Shown piece after piece: positions 1-15,000 of a DNA stretch of 64,000 nt (its first letter is position 1; each line of letters opens with the position of its first letter). The notes under the pieces are model-generated. The model ran no database searches and was not told the origin of the DNA. It was given only the letters and a program-made list of their open reading frames with translations. The translations under genes and the position numbers were made by a program. This stretch comes from Garra rufa (Eukaryota; Chordata; Actinopteri; Cypriniformes; Cyprinidae), in assembly GCF_049309525.1 (NCBI RefSeq), contig NC_133362.1:24896744-24960743 (forward strand). Reading direction: 5' to 3'.

Positions 1-3000
1 CCATCGTTATGGTCTTTCAGGGCTGCTGAACCCATATTGCCATCATGGGTCTCTAAACTGCTGTCTGATTTCCAGAGGTTCATATGCAAATTTGGCTTGA
101 GGAAGTTCACTTTGACCTCAGGCTTTGAGAAGGTCCCTAGTTTCCCCAAGGGCTTGAAGTTTCCAATGTTGACATTAGTCTTTGTCTGCTTTACTTTCTG
201 GTTTAGTGTTGAAAACTTGTTCATGAGGAAACTTTTGCCTTGAGCCAAACCAGACCCAAGGACTTGGTCCACGGCTTTCCCTTGTATTCCCATTATATCC
301 TCATGTGGTTTGCTGTGTCTCCTGAAAGAATGCAATTAAAGCAAGATTAATCAACAACCAACAATCCAGCACAATTTGGCTTTGTTCAAAATAGCACAAA
401 AAACACATTCGACTGAAATTGGTTTAGTTTTTGTTGTCTTAACATGAAAAAAACATTAAATAAGATGTTCACACAAGCCTGAACCAAACTTTAATGGGGA
501 TCAACGGGGTTAAGGTCCAAATTGCAGTTTCAAAGCAGCTTCAAAGGGCTCTGCACGATCCCAGATGAGGAATAAGTGTTTTAGTCCATGACTTCACACA
601 TTTCATAATCACATTGGAAAGGTCACGCGTGGTTAGTTCTTAGTCAGTGTACTTAAATTCAAAAAGGTAGGGTAGTGTGAAAAACTTATCTTACTTTTCT
701 TATAAAATTTCAAAATCGTTCTAACATTGTTGTTTTACCTCGTTTTGTAAAGGCTTGATTTTCTTTGCACGTTTGCTTTGTAAACACTCGGTCAGTACTT
801 CCGCCTACATCACATGTTATTTTTTCAAAGTGACTACATAAATGCATGATAACCTAAAAGCTAAAGAAATAAGCTTTCCATTGATGTATGGTTTGTTAGG
901 ATAAGACAATATTTGGCCGAGATACAACTATTTGAAAATCTGGAATCTGAGGGTGCAAAAAAAATCTAAATATTGAGAAAAATCGCCTTTAAAGTTGTCC
1001 AAATGAAGTTTGTAGCAATGCATATTACTAATCAAAAATGAAATTTTGATATATTTATGGTAGTAAATTTACAAAATATCTTCATGGAACATGATCTTTA
1101 CTTAATATCCTAATGATTTTTGGCATAAAGGAAAAATCAATCATTTTGACAAATACAATGTATTGTTTATATATTTTTTTCAGAAAATGAGCAATCGTTT
1201 CACTAGATAAGACCCTTATTCTTCGTCTGGGATCATTTGAAGCTGCACTGAAACTGCGATTTGGACCATCAACCCGTTGATCCCCATTAAAGTCCACTAT
1301 TTGGAGAAAAATCCTGGAATGTTTGTCAAAAACCTTTTTTTCGACTGAAAAAAGAAAGACATGAACATTTTGGATGACATGGGGGTGAATAAATCATCAG
1401 AAACATTTTATTCTGCAAGTGAACTAATCCTTAAGTCTTCTGAAGCAACTAACAAAAGTTTTTTTGTCCTTTTACCTCTCTAGTTTCTTCTCAACAATTT
1501 GGACGTCAAGCCCCATAGCTTGCTTTGTAATACGAAGCATTTCCGCAATGCATTGGAGTGTGTCTGAAATGCAAACAATCCAACAAGTGCAGAGGAACAG
1601 ATAAATTATTTAACACAAACACAAAACCTTTCAAGCTACATCAGGATACAGACAGCCAAGTTATATCTTTTACCAACTTAACCCATAATGCCAATCACAG
1701 AATTACGCAATGCACAACTAGTGCCATGGTTTCCCAGCACAAACCTTTTCCATCATCCTCTGGATTTCGTGTGACAGCCCTCAGCGTATGGAAGTAACCA
1801 CTCGTCTCCCCGTTCTTATAGTGCAGCCGCATGCAGCAGTATTTAGGCTTTCCAAAAAGAGTCGGTTCTGGACCTGAAAAAAGCCAACATTGGCAAACAG
1901 TCATGAAAATCACAGAACATTTTACTTAATAGGACAAAAATTACACCCACAAGTTTATCTACAAGCTCTTACCAATTTCGATCTTTTCAAGTCCTTCTAA
2001 ACTTAGTCTCTGATACTGGTTGACTTTGTCCGCCTCTTCATCATAACTAAATAGCAACAGCATTAGGGTGGAGTTGCATTACTAAACCAATGCCAAGAAA
2101 AATGATTTCTTATTTTAAAAAACAAACATTGGGTGAGATTGCACTTACTAGGCTACATAATAAGCAGAGTTGGACAACAGCAGAAGAACGTCAACATCTT
2201 TGTGAGTGGCATCTATAAGACTAATAGAGGAAAGAAAACAGTATAATAAAAGGTCCAAAATCTTGAAAGAGACGCCCATAAATAGTACCATTAAACCCTG
2301 GGCATACAGGAAAAGGAGAAACAATGGACAATGCCTTGCAAAATGCATTCAATTTTACTAGAATTTCACTCTGACCATAATAATATCATGCTTATTTGAG
2401 TATATCTTGTGTAAAAACTACCTCAAATAAGCATTACATATGGACAGACCTAACCTTGTATATTGTACAAAGATTTAAGATGATTCCAACCCAATCAGTA
2501 AGAGTTTTCAGGCATCTTTCACCATGACCTCCCACCAAAAAAATCCTCAAAAGAATGAAGGAAATATGGCTTCCTCACCCAAACAATTACACAACCAAAT
2601 AGAAAAAAAAAAAACATTATATACAAGTACCTCTGAGCCATTGACAACACACTGTAGGAGAAAAAGTAAACTAACAATTTAAATCTTTAATAATAGATCT
2701 AGATAGCATTATTACCATAGTTTTATGGTAATCATTTTGTAATATTATTGTCATTAATTTAGTTAAGTTGTAATAAATATTTCCAAATGTTACCCTAGAC
2801 CACAAAACCAGTCATAATGGTCAATTACTTTAAATTAAATTTATACATCGTCTGAAAGCTGAATAAATAAGCAATATCTGGCATCTTAATCTGGAATCTG
2901 AGGGTGCAAAAAAATCTAAATATTAAGAAAATCGCCTTTAAAGTTGTCCAAATAAAGTTCTTAGCAATGCATATACTAATCAAAAATTAAGTTGTAATAT

Positions 3001-5909
3001 ATTTACGGTAGGAAATGTACAAAATATTTTAATAGAACATGATATTTACTTAATATGCTAAAGACAATGTATTTTTGGCCCTGGCTACAAAAATAACCAT
3101 GCTACTTAAGACTGGTTTTGTGGTACAGGGTCACAAATAAAGAAAAAAGAAACAAAAATTATACAGTTAAGAGGCATTTTTGCATTTCACTGTGTTGCTT
3201 TTTCATTTTTCTCTGTATATATAAAATAGTATTCTAAATGGTGACGTGGATGGCTCTTACCTTGGATCACAGTCAATAAGTGCCCATCCACCGTGAAACT
3301 TCTCATCATCTGGGAGCAGCAGCTGCATATATGTCTGCAGCAGGAGGCTGACCTGCTCCTGAGCTCCTCTTTGGCTCTCCTTCTCCTTCTCCTCATGCTC
3401 TTTCTCTTTGCTGAAGATGGAGTACAAGTCTTCTGTTACTGGAAGGCCCATCATGAGGTCTGGAATAACCAAAGACACAGTAAATGGCAGATGAGGCACC
3501 AGAGTGAGCTATTAGCATTGCATACCTAACATGAAGAATTTTTTTATACTGACCAATGACGGCCTGTCGGTAGGCGTCTCTGAAGCGGTTCAGATAGTAA
3601 CGATTAGCTGAGTTCACACCATCCTTCATCACCCCCGCTAACTTTCGCTCTCCTGTTCGTGTGAAATCTCCCTACACAACAGATCGGACACGTAAGAATA
3701 AGCTGACAAACTCTTTGGGTGGTAATCACTGTTTTACTTCAGTTACGTTATGAAACCAAAAGCATTCGTATCAGTTTTCACTCCTTAAAAGGACGCTGAG
3801 GGAATACCTTTAGGTCCCCTAATTAAACAACAAAACAATATGGCTACGCAAGTCAATTTTTTTATATTATACAAGGTATTAACTATATATAACAATAAGA
3901 TAGCCAGTTAAAAGACTGACTTGTCAACCTGCAAATAAGATACTACATGCTGACAGATGGTGGTGTAAATGGGCAGTGGGGACAGCATAAAATCAATGGC
4001 AGGCATTTAAGTCTATTTACCTTCAGGGCAGCTGTGCCAGCATACTGACGGCTAATGGTGTCTCCATTATTGGCCCACATCACCTGATAGATCCTGTAAC
4101 ACTTGAGGGGCAGTGGCTGCTCGGGTGGCATTACACCAAGTTTTTTCAGCTGGAACCAAACAGATCAAAAGACTCTTTGAATGTACCGGCATACTGAGAG
4201 CAGCTGAGTGAGGCAAAGACACTACACTATTCTGTGGGTGCAATATGACAGCATTCCTGAAAGCCACAGTTTTATTTACACCTTAAGGCATTTAGCACAT
4301 GATCTTCTCCAAAAACAACTTTCATTTCATGTGTGAATTTATCTGTGTGTGTGTTCCATTCTAAAGGGTGAATTTGAATACCTGCTGTTCCATGACCACA
4401 CGGGCGATAGCTGCTTGTACCACATTAGTTCTGTCCAAGCAATCCATGCAGTTAACCCGGAAGATGCCTTCTTGTTGACAGATGACTCCTGCTTGGTCCA
4501 CCCTATTTGCAAATCAAAGTAGACCGATATTTCATTAGATATGATATTAACTAATTTAGAAGAAAATGCAGCTCTTATGAGAGAATTGGGACTTAAAGGG
4601 AATAGTTCTCCCAAAAATATTTTATTTTTTTATTAATAACTCACCCTTGTGTCGTTCTAAACCCGTAAGATCTTTGTTTATCTTTGGAATACAAATTAAG
4701 ATATTTTTGATGCAATCCAAGAGCTTTCTGTCCCTGCATAGACAGCAACGCAACTACAAACAGGGTTTGTACAGATACTGTAAAATGAAATTTCAGGACT
4801 TTCAGGGACTTTTCAAACACTCACTTTAGTTTTTTTAAGGACTTCAATCAGAGATCTCACTTATTGAACAATATCTTCTATTTCAAATTCTAAAAAAAGA
4901 TAAATAGATAAATAAAAGTATACTAATAAAAACGGCAAATGTAAATACAAAGTGCCGATCTAAATCAAACGATTTGCAAACCCGCACAGAAGTTCTGATC
5001 TAAATCAAATGATTCACAATCCATGCTCACCATCATTAGATGATTGGGACATAGATGAAACAGTAAATCATGCACTTATTGACAGAATGAAACACTTATT
5101 TCATTGCTATATTGTCTTTCAATAATTTAAGCATTTTCAAGTACCTCTTTAGGAATATTAAAAGGTTAAGGGTTTTCCAGGCCTTAAATTTCAAAAAGTA
5201 TTTGAAGCACTTTAAGCACCTTGTACAAACCCTGTAGAAAAACTGTTCTTGTAGCTTCATAACATTATGGTTGAACCACTGATGCCACATGGACTATTTT
5301 AAGGATGTCCTTACTACCTTTCTGGGCCTTGAACATAGTAGTTGCATGTCTATGCAGGGTCAGAAAGCTCTCGGATTTAATCAAAAATATCTTAATTTGT
5401 GTTCCAAAGACGATTGAAGGTCTTACGGGTTTGGAATGACATCAGGATGAATAATTAATGACAGAATTTTCATTTTTGGGTGCACTAAGAGCAAATGTAA
5501 GACTCACCAGGCCCATCTCATGTCTGTGATAATGTCAGAGATGGCATCAGTGAGAGTCTGCACGTTCTCAAACTTCATCCCTCGACTGGGAAATAACAAA
5601 GGGAGAAAATCTGTTGTTAAGATTTGCCCATAACAGGTTGTTTTGTTAAAATCATCAGCATGGGCTGTTTTAGAACATTGCACTTTGGGTTTCTTACCAG
5701 TGCTCATGGAAGTCGAATGAAACATATGTTAAATTGGGATTATTGTACAGCAGCACTTGTTTGAGGTAGGCATCACCAATCATCTTCTCGCGTCCATTTT
5801 GGTCCACTAAATTAATGATCACCTAATGTGGGGGGAAAAAAATAAAAATCAGTGCTAAAGTACTACAAACTTTTCAATTTCTTAAAGAATAATTGCTTAT
5901 ACCACTATT

Positions 5910-5962
<53 letters not shown>

Positions 5963-5969
5963 TTTTTAC

Positions 5970-6011
<42 letters not shown>

Positions 6012-9000
6012 ACACACGCACTTTTATTCAGTAATGACGCAAGTGACAGTAAAGACATTTTATAATTCCATTATATTCCATATAATTCCTTTATAATTTC
6101 CATTTCAAAAGCGTTTCCGTAAAAATATAACACTGAACATTAATGTTTGTTGAGCACCATATTAGCATATTAGAATGATTTGTGAAGGATCATGTGGCAC
6201 TGAAGACAGGAGTAATGGCTGCAGAAATGTCCAAGCTGCCATCATAAGAATAAATTAAAATTGTAAATATTAAAATAGAAAACAGTTACATTAAATTGCA
6301 ATAATGCCAGTAATTACAAACACTTACAGTCTTATAAAGGAACAGAATGCATTAACTATAAAAACATCACGACTTTAATCTTGTTTAAATATTTAAATTG
6401 ATTAATTGCACTACATTTTAAACAACTTTAAGAAGATAGTTCAGCCAAAAAAGAAAATTCTGTCATTAATTACTAATGTTGTTCCAAACCCGTAAGACCT
6501 TAGTTCATCTTCAGAACACAAAATCTGAGAGCTTTCAAAAGTCAATTTTTGTTTTCTTTGCACACAAAAAGTATTTTCGTAGCATCATAAAATTAAGGGT
6601 TGAACCACTGCTGTCACATGGACTATTTTATCAATGTCCTTACTACCTTTCCGGGCCTATGCAGGGTAAGAAAGCACTCAGATATCATCAAAAATATCTT
6701 AATTTGTATTCTGAAGATGAATGAAGGTCTTACGGGTTTGGAACATCATGAGGGCAAGTAATTTTCATTTTTGGGTGAACTATCCCTTTAAAACATAATA
6801 GTATTTCACTTGCTGAAATTGTTATATTTTAAACACACCTTACCAGTTTATTGTAAATCTGAACTTGCTTTTCAAAGTGAGAGGCAAAATAAGGCATGGT
6901 TTCCCTTTCGCCTGCAACAAAGCACATTTGTGAGATAGCATCATGTAGGAAACAGCACTGCAGGAGGATCACAGTAAAGCTCTGAAATATCACCACTGAG
7001 CCACAACATTTCCTCTGAGCACTATGTTCAACCAAGAAAGCACGCCAGTTCCACACCTGATGCCATTCACAGGACAAAACATTTTCAAACAATGACTACA
7101 CTGATGCATTTCAGTGATAGCTTGCCTATAAACAGAAGTGCTAGACTGTGCTGCGAGACAGATCTCATTTATGATTTGAAGAGAGAATCGATTACACAGA
7201 AACACCTCACCTTTCTCTATCCGAGGTCTGGGGTTGTAGCGATACCCAGCTTGGCTCCAAAACACAGGGACAGAGCCTCGCGTTTGTACAAAGGACAGCG
7301 TGTGACTGTGTACGTGGATTAGCTGCTCCGTCTCCACATAGTTGGCCACATATCCGTCAGTATCCACCCCCCTTCGCTTGTAGCGCATTCCTTCAGTGAA
7401 AAGCACAATGATGATATTATATTTATGGAATGATGAGTAAATCTGAATATATGATTTTTTTAATTAGTGTACCAGCGCGGTGACGGCTTCGCCTGGAGAT
7501 GAGGGCCACAGTGAAGCGTGGGTGGATATCATCCACACAGGTGGGCTCCTGCAGAGGCGTTTCCGGGCTGCTCCTCTCTTCATCAGAGCTCTCGTTATAG
7601 TTCACCACCAGCTCCTCCACTTGCACAAAGCCTTGGATGATAGGAATCACCCAAATGTCCACTTGGGGCACCTGCAAAACAGGACATCTTGTATTATCAC
7701 CACTCGGCTAAAAAAAAGTAAAATTCTGACGTGGAAAAAAGTGAACTGAGATAAAAAGAAATCTGAAATTTTCGTATGCATTTTTAGTTTTTCATATTCA
7801 TCCTTTTCTCTCAAAATGCCTTTCCTTTTAATTTTTCTATTTTGTGGCAGAAAAAAAACAGTTGTGAAAGGTAAACTCAGAACCTGCAATTACAAGTTTA
7901 TATTTGCAATTTCGAGGGAAAAAAAGAATACATTCCCAATTGCAAGAAAAAAGTCAGAATTGTGAGATAAAAAGACACTGATAGTTTGTGGCGGAAACAA
8001 GATTTCATAGGTTTGCATATTTAAGTATTAATTAAAAATTCCACCTGCAAGTCAATGAGGTCTTTGATCATGTGCTTGTTCCAGAAGAATCTATCATCCA
8101 CCTAAAAGGAAAAAAATATATTATGGGCATCAGTTTTATGTGTGTTTGTCAAATGTATGTGTAAATATTTGCTTTGTGGTTTTTATTAGTATAATATACA
8201 GAGAAACCAGAAGTCAGATTTGAAAATAACCTTTTTAATACTGGCGAACCAGTGTTATTTTAGTATTATTTACAGATTATTATAGTATTTTTAGATTTGA
8301 AGATTTGAAAAGGGCCTTTATTTTCATATTTTCAGTTTTAAATTAAATTTTGAATAAAGTTTTAGTCATTTTTATTAATTTGTTTGAAAATATTTTTATT
8401 TTATTTCAGTTTTAGTTACTTTAGCATATCAGTGTGATTTTCCATCTAATATTTATACTTTATTTCAAATAACAGTAACAACACTTGGGTGATCCATTCT
8501 CTACCACTTCTTTCTGTCTGTCTTTGTTCATTGTTTTAATTTAGCTACATCTTAAGATATAACTGATACTAATTTGTTAGCACTATTTATCCAGGAAGTG
8601 TCTACAGATAATGCTCTATTCTTTAAGAAATGAGAAAGGAAGCTTGACTATAAATGTATTTTTGCATCCTGTTTGTGGGGGCCGAGTGTAAAATTGTGAG
8701 CCACATTGTCACTCAAATAAACCCAATGTTTTTTTGGATTTCTAAAGTATTTATATAACTGACACCAATATGAATAATTCCAGATATTTTAAATGTATTA
8801 TTATTTTTAAGTCTTTCTATTGTTCATTATTAATCTGCTGCTCACTGGAAAATAGAAGGAGTTAATAAACATCTATCTACTACAGTCGTGGCCAAAAGTT
8901 TTGTTGTTTCTGTGAAGTACTGAAATATAATTACAAGCACTTCATGCGTTTCAAAGGCTTTTATCGACAATTACATGACATTTATGCAAAGAGTCAGTAT

Positions 9001-12000
9001 TTGCAGTGTTGGCCTTTCTTTTTCAGGACCTCTGCAATTCGACTGGGCATGCTCTCAATCAACTTCTGGGCCAAATCCTGACTGATAGCAACCCATTCTT
9101 TCATAATCACTTCTTGGAGATTGTCAGAATTAGTGGGTTTTTGTTTGTCCACCCGCCTCTTGAGGATTGACCACAAGTTTTAAGATCTGGGGAGTTTCCA
9201 GGCCATGGACCCAAAATTTCAACGTTTTGGTCCCTGAGCCACTTAGTTATCACTTTTGCCTTATGGCACGGTGCTCCATCGTGCTGGATAATGCATTGTT
9301 CTTCACCAAACTGTTGTTGGATTGTTGGAAGAAGTTGCTGTTGGAGGGTGTTTTGGTACCATTCTTTATTCATGGGTGTGATTTTTGGGCAAAATTGTGA
9401 GTGAGCCCACTCCCTTGGATGAGAAGCAACCCCACACATGAATGGTCTCAGGATGCTTTACTGTTGGCATGACACAGGACTGATGGTAGCGCTCACCTTT
9501 TCTTCTCCGGACTTTTTCCAGATGCCCCAAACAATTGGAAAGAGGCTTCAGAGAATATGACTTTGCCCCAGTCCTCAGCAGTCCATTCGCCATACTTTTT
9601 GCAGAAGATCAATCTGTCCCTGACGTTTTTTTTGGAGAGAAGTGGCTTCTTTGCTGCCCTTCTTGACACCAGGCCATCTTCCAAAAGTCTTGGCCACACT
9701 GTGCGTGCAGATGCGCTCACACCTGCCTGCTGCCATTCCTGAGCAACCTCTTCACTGGTGGCACTCCGATCCAGCAGCTGAATCCTCTTTAGGAGACGAT
9801 CCTGGCGCTTGCTGGACTTTCTTGGACGCCCTGAAGCCTTCTTAACAAGAACTGAACCTCTTTCCTTGAAGTTCTTGATGATCCTATAAATTGTTGATTT
9901 AGGTGCAATCTTAGTAGCCACAATATCCTTGCCTGTGAAGCCATTTTTATGCAACGCAATGACGGCTGCACACGTTTCTTTGCAGGTCACCATGGTTAAC
10001 AATGGAAGAACAATGATTTCAAGCATCACCCTCCTTTTAACATGTCAAGTCTGCCATTCTAACCCAATCAGCCTGACATAATGATCTCCAGCCTTGTGCT
10101 CGTCAACATTCTCACCTGAGTTAACAAGACGATTACTGAAATGATCTCAGCAGGTCCTTTAATGACAGCAATGAAATGCAGTGGAAAGTTTTTTTCGGGG
10201 TTAAGTTAATTTTCATGGCAAAGAAGGACTATGCAATTCATCTGATCACTCTTCATAACATTCTGGAGTATATGCAAATTGTTATTATAAAAACTTAAGC
10301 AGCAACTTTTCCAATTTCCAATATCTATGTAATTCTCAAAACTTTTGGCCACGACTTAAATTCCAACCTTAAAACCACCACTTTAAAAACACTCAATCTG
10401 TAGACATTTAACTTTTGAAATATGTGAACCAACAACTCAGCTTCTCACCTTTTTCCACAAGGGCTGATCTGACTTGCCTAACGCTCCTTGTCGCTGGACT
10501 GTATTGGTAAGGTCATAGGTTAGACTATAGTAAAATGAATCCGAGTCCATGAATATCTTGTAGAGCTCATCAAGCAGCCGCCTCTCCAGACGCTCCTTCT
10601 CTTTATTCTCTTTGACCTGAAAGGCAGGGGAATACTGGATGGGAGTGAACAAACAAAACGAGGTTAAACAGACAATACTAAGTTAAAGAGATGTCAATTT
10701 AGGGGGAATCAGCAGGTTCTGTTTTTTTTTTGTTTTTTTTATTAAGAGTTTCACATTAACCATACTAACATGTCAAAGCACTAAAACAAGAATAGTTAGT
10801 CTCAAAATGATTGGTATTGGTATCAATGAGCAAAATTTTTAAAACAACCCATCAACCTTTTTCTTGATGGGAACGGCAACATTAGATTTGATCTGACTCA
10901 GGGTCTTCATCAGGAACTTGGACTCGTCCGGTGACTGGGTGATTTTCTCTGGTTTGTTGATTCCAAAATGATGCTTTTTACAGAGCTGAAAGTAAATGAG
11001 AGGAAAAGAATAGTTGACTGTATTGTTAGTGCTAACTTTCTGCCATCATTACTAACCTAGCTAAATAGTTCACTTTGTACCTAAAGTTTACATACACCTT
11101 GCAGAATCTGCAAATGTATTTTATTTTAAGATAGATCATACAAAATGCATGTTATTTTTTATTTAGTACTGACCTGAATAATATATTTTACTAGAGCTGC
11201 ATGATTCTGAATAAAACGAGAATCACGATTTTTTTTTGCTTAGAATAAAGATCACGATTCTGGATAACTTTATTTTAAAGATTTACCCCTGAACATTAGG
11301 TTATCAAATTGCAGTAAAATAGCAGTAAAGTAAGACATAATAAACTTTTCTTTAAATTTAAAGAAATGTAATGAAAAATAATGTAATAATGTAAAGAAAA
11401 GAAATCACCATTAAACACTAAAAAAAATAAACATACAAAGGTATTATGTCAGAGTAAAGCGATTTAAAGATTCTTAGCTAGAAACACTAGCTTATTAACA
11501 TTTTATGGGTGTCACCGTCCACTCTGTCCACTCATCTACACAACTTATTATAGCCCACATACTAATAACAGCCTAGATATGTTATGTAGCTCTCTAAACG
11601 CGGGGTTTTAAAATTGCTTTTGAATGCGCGTGCGTGTTTTACTTTTGGTTTCGTTTTAACTATCGCGCGAAACTCTCGGCGGTGCTGAGCGTGCATTCTA
11701 CAACACAAGAGATTACTTTAACAAAACCATTTGAAAATGAATGGAGACAAACAGGATTTTGAAAAGCGTGTCCCCAGTGGAAATTACGCCCCTGTGTGAG
11801 TGGAACTCTACTCTGTCGCTGAGTTATCATTTGATGTGGATGTATGCCGCATTGCACAGTAGCCTATATTGAGACTGAGGCGCCATGAATTGCATCTGAC
11901 AGAATGTGCGCTCTAGCACGAAATATAATATATTTCTTCAAAAGCAGATTGTAAAGACATTTTAATTGTCCAACATCAAAAATTGTCATATCCCACAACC

Positions 12001-15000
12001 CTAACTGCAATGCAGTTTGTGCAGATCCGGAACAGAGTTTGGTTGAGAGAAAAAAAACGACAGGTGTTCTAAAATTTCATCCTACCCGTCAGATTTTCCT
12101 ACCAATACTGTATTTTTCATACTGTAAGGTTAGGTTTAGGGTTGGGGTAGGTGTACGCGTTAATAATGCCTCACACCACATTAATATCATGCTGGAAGCA
12201 AAATCTGATAGGTAGCAATTTTCGCTGTCAAATTTTCCTACCATCTGTTTGAATGGAGGTAGCAAAATCTGACAGGGTAGCAAAAATCGTCAGAACACCG
12301 GTTCCTAGTTCAGCGGAGCGTCAGAGACAGGGAGCGACTGACGGCTATAATCTCAAATCTTTATTAAATGTAATAAAGTAAAGATGAAGTTTAAATGGTT
12401 ATGTAATGTTGGAAAGAACGGCGAACCTGCCACTACATCAGCTCACAGCAGTCTGTGCAGTAATTAGGCTAGCAAAAGTTTTGTAAAATATAAATAAAAT
12501 AATTGGCCGAATCGTATAAATGCTGGATTAAGATCGTGTGGGCGGTCGAATCGAGATCGCGATCTTTTAACAATTAATTGTGCAGCTCTATATTTTACAT
12601 AAAAGATGTTTACATATAGTCCACAAGAGAAAATAATAGTTTACATACACTTGATTCTTAATAGTTTTGTTTAGTGATAGTTGTTCATAAGTTCCTTGTT
12701 TGTTGCCAACAGTTAAATTGCCCACTGTTCTTTAGAAAAATCCTTCGGGTCCTACAAATTCTTTGGTTTTTCAGCATTTCCATGCATTTGAACCCTTTCC
12801 AACAATGACTGTATGACATTGAGATCCATCTTTTCACACTGAGGACAACTGAGGGACTCATATGCAGCTATTACAAAAGGTTCAAATGCTCACTGATGCT
12901 GCAGAAGGAGAAACAGCGCATTAAAGGGATAGTTCACCCAAAAATGAAAATTTGATGTTTATCTGCTTACCCCCAATGCATCCAAGATGTAGGTTACTTT
13001 GTTTCCTCAGAAAAACACAAACGAAGATTTTTAACAAAAACCGGTGCAGTCTGCCAGCCTTATCATTGACCTGGATGGGCACCAGACCTTTAAAAGTAAA
13101 CAAAAACATGCACAGACAAATCCAAATTACACCCCGCGGCTCGTGACGATACATTGATGTCTTAAGACACGAAACGATCGGTTTTTGTGAGAAACTGAAC
13201 AGTATTTATATCATTTTTTACCTTTGATACACAGCCACGTCCATCTGTCATGTGCATCAGTCACGTCACATTAGCACGCGCTCTAGCGTAGAATACGCAA
13301 ACGTCGTAAGGGGAAATCAGTGAAAAGTCCCGGATGAGTTTGCGCAAACTAACGTAATCTTTTAGCTTTAAATCGGTTTAAACAATCAGGATACGCGCAA
13401 GTAATTACCATTTTGAATAGCCGCTATACACACAATCTCTGTGCACTGTGTAAACAATGAGTGTCGTATACATGCGACAGATCGCTTCCGGCGTTTGCGT
13501 ATTCTACGCTAGAGCGCGTGCTCATTTGACGTGACTGATGCCAAACTCGTGCACATGACAGATGGACGTGGCTGTGTATCGAAGGTAAAAAATGATATAA
13601 ATACTGTTCAGTTTCTCACAAAAACCGATCATTTCGTGTCTTAGGATATCAATGTATCATCACGAGCCGCGGGGTGTAATTTGGATTTGTCTGTGCATGT
13701 TTTTGTTTACTTTTAAAGGTCTGGTGCCCATCCAGGTCAATGATAAGGCTGGCAGACTGCACCGGTTTTCGTTAAAAATCTTCGTTTGTGTTTTTCTGAG
13801 GAAACAAAGTAACCTACATCTTGGATGCATTGGGGGTAAGCAGATAAACATCAAATTTTCATTTTTGGGTGAACTATCCCTTTAAGTGGCGGGGGTGAAA
13901 ACTTTTGAAGCAGAATGAAGGTGTGTACATTTTTCTTATTTTGCCTAAAATTCACATTATTGCCATTTAGTAGCTACATAAGCTTAGTAGTTCCTTTAGG
14001 AGCTACAGAAGATACTTACATGTTTTCCAGAAGACAAAACAAGTTACATTTACTCTGATCTTCAAATTCAAAAAGTGTTCACCCTGGCTCTTAATGCATC
14101 ATGTTTCCTTCTGAACCATCAGTTGTCCTCAGTGTGAAAAATGGATCTCAAAATCATACAGTCATTGTTGAAAGGGGTTCAAATACACAAAAATGCTGAA
14201 AAACAAAGAATTTGTGGGACCTGAATGATCTTTCTGAAGAACAGCAGGCAGTTTAACTGTTCAGGACAGACAATGGACTCATGAACAACTTTCACTAAAC
14301 AATTAAAACACAGCTGTGGATCATTTAGGTAACGACACAGAATTAAGAATCAAGTATATGTAAACTTTTGAACAGGGTCATTTTTATAAATTCAACAATT
14401 GCTTTTTTGTGGACTATAGGTAAACATTTTATTTAAAATATCTTATTCAGGTCAGTACTAAATAAACCAAAAAAACATGAATTTTGTATAACCCCTCTTA
14501 TTTTGCTAAAAAAGTTAACATTTTGCAGATTCTGCAAGGTAAACTTTGGACCTCAAATGTAGGTGACGAATCTACATGCACATACAGTACACGAACATCT
14601 CTGTTTCCCTGCTCAAAGTCCATCTGAAAAACACTGCTACAGTAATTGCTTTAATTAAAACCGAAAGGTTGCCAAAAACGTGTACTAAAACTAGCCTGAA
14701 GCTGACGCCAGAGCAGATTCATGAGCCCATAAAACAAACGAACAGCTAAAGTCAAACTACACAGGCAGGCTGCTATCTCAAAGTAATAGAGGGCAATTAT
14801 TCTCTGATAAACTACTCAAGTAGAGATAGCGCGCCAGGAGAATGGATTACAGTGATCTCCGACTGTTTCACTTACATGGTTAAACATCTCCTTTCAATCC
14901 CAGAGGCTCTGCTGAGAGACTGACTTCTTAGAAACATCATGCTTGCACTGGAACCCCTTAGAAACACACTACGCTTGCACTAACTGTACTGTATGTCAAC

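Larger units (their letters stand above)
11067..14557. mobile_element. Sleeping Beauty-type MITE (family C), expanded by nested insertions
   Basis: The left end AAGTTTACATACACCTTGCA and the right end TGCAAGGTAAACTTTGG are inverted. They resemble the Sleeping Beauty/Tdr terminal signature GTTTACATACAC. Internal arms (about 12630-12880 and 14090-14380) are also inverted relative to each other. A second, unexpanded copy is at 25380-26110. This copy hosts two other elements (11192-12590 and 12925-13881). It lies in inpp5f intron 3. Confidence 0.7.

Noticed and set aside
37..243. Plus-strand open frame of 68 aa
   Set aside because: Antisense shadow of inpp5f exon 20, which is in phase with the upstream exons on the minus strand.
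12921..13885. Two mirror-image open frames (77 aa each) with similar proteins in opposite orientation
   Set aside because: They are the two arms of the fold-back TTAA element; symmetry explains the duplicated frame. No known protein similarity.
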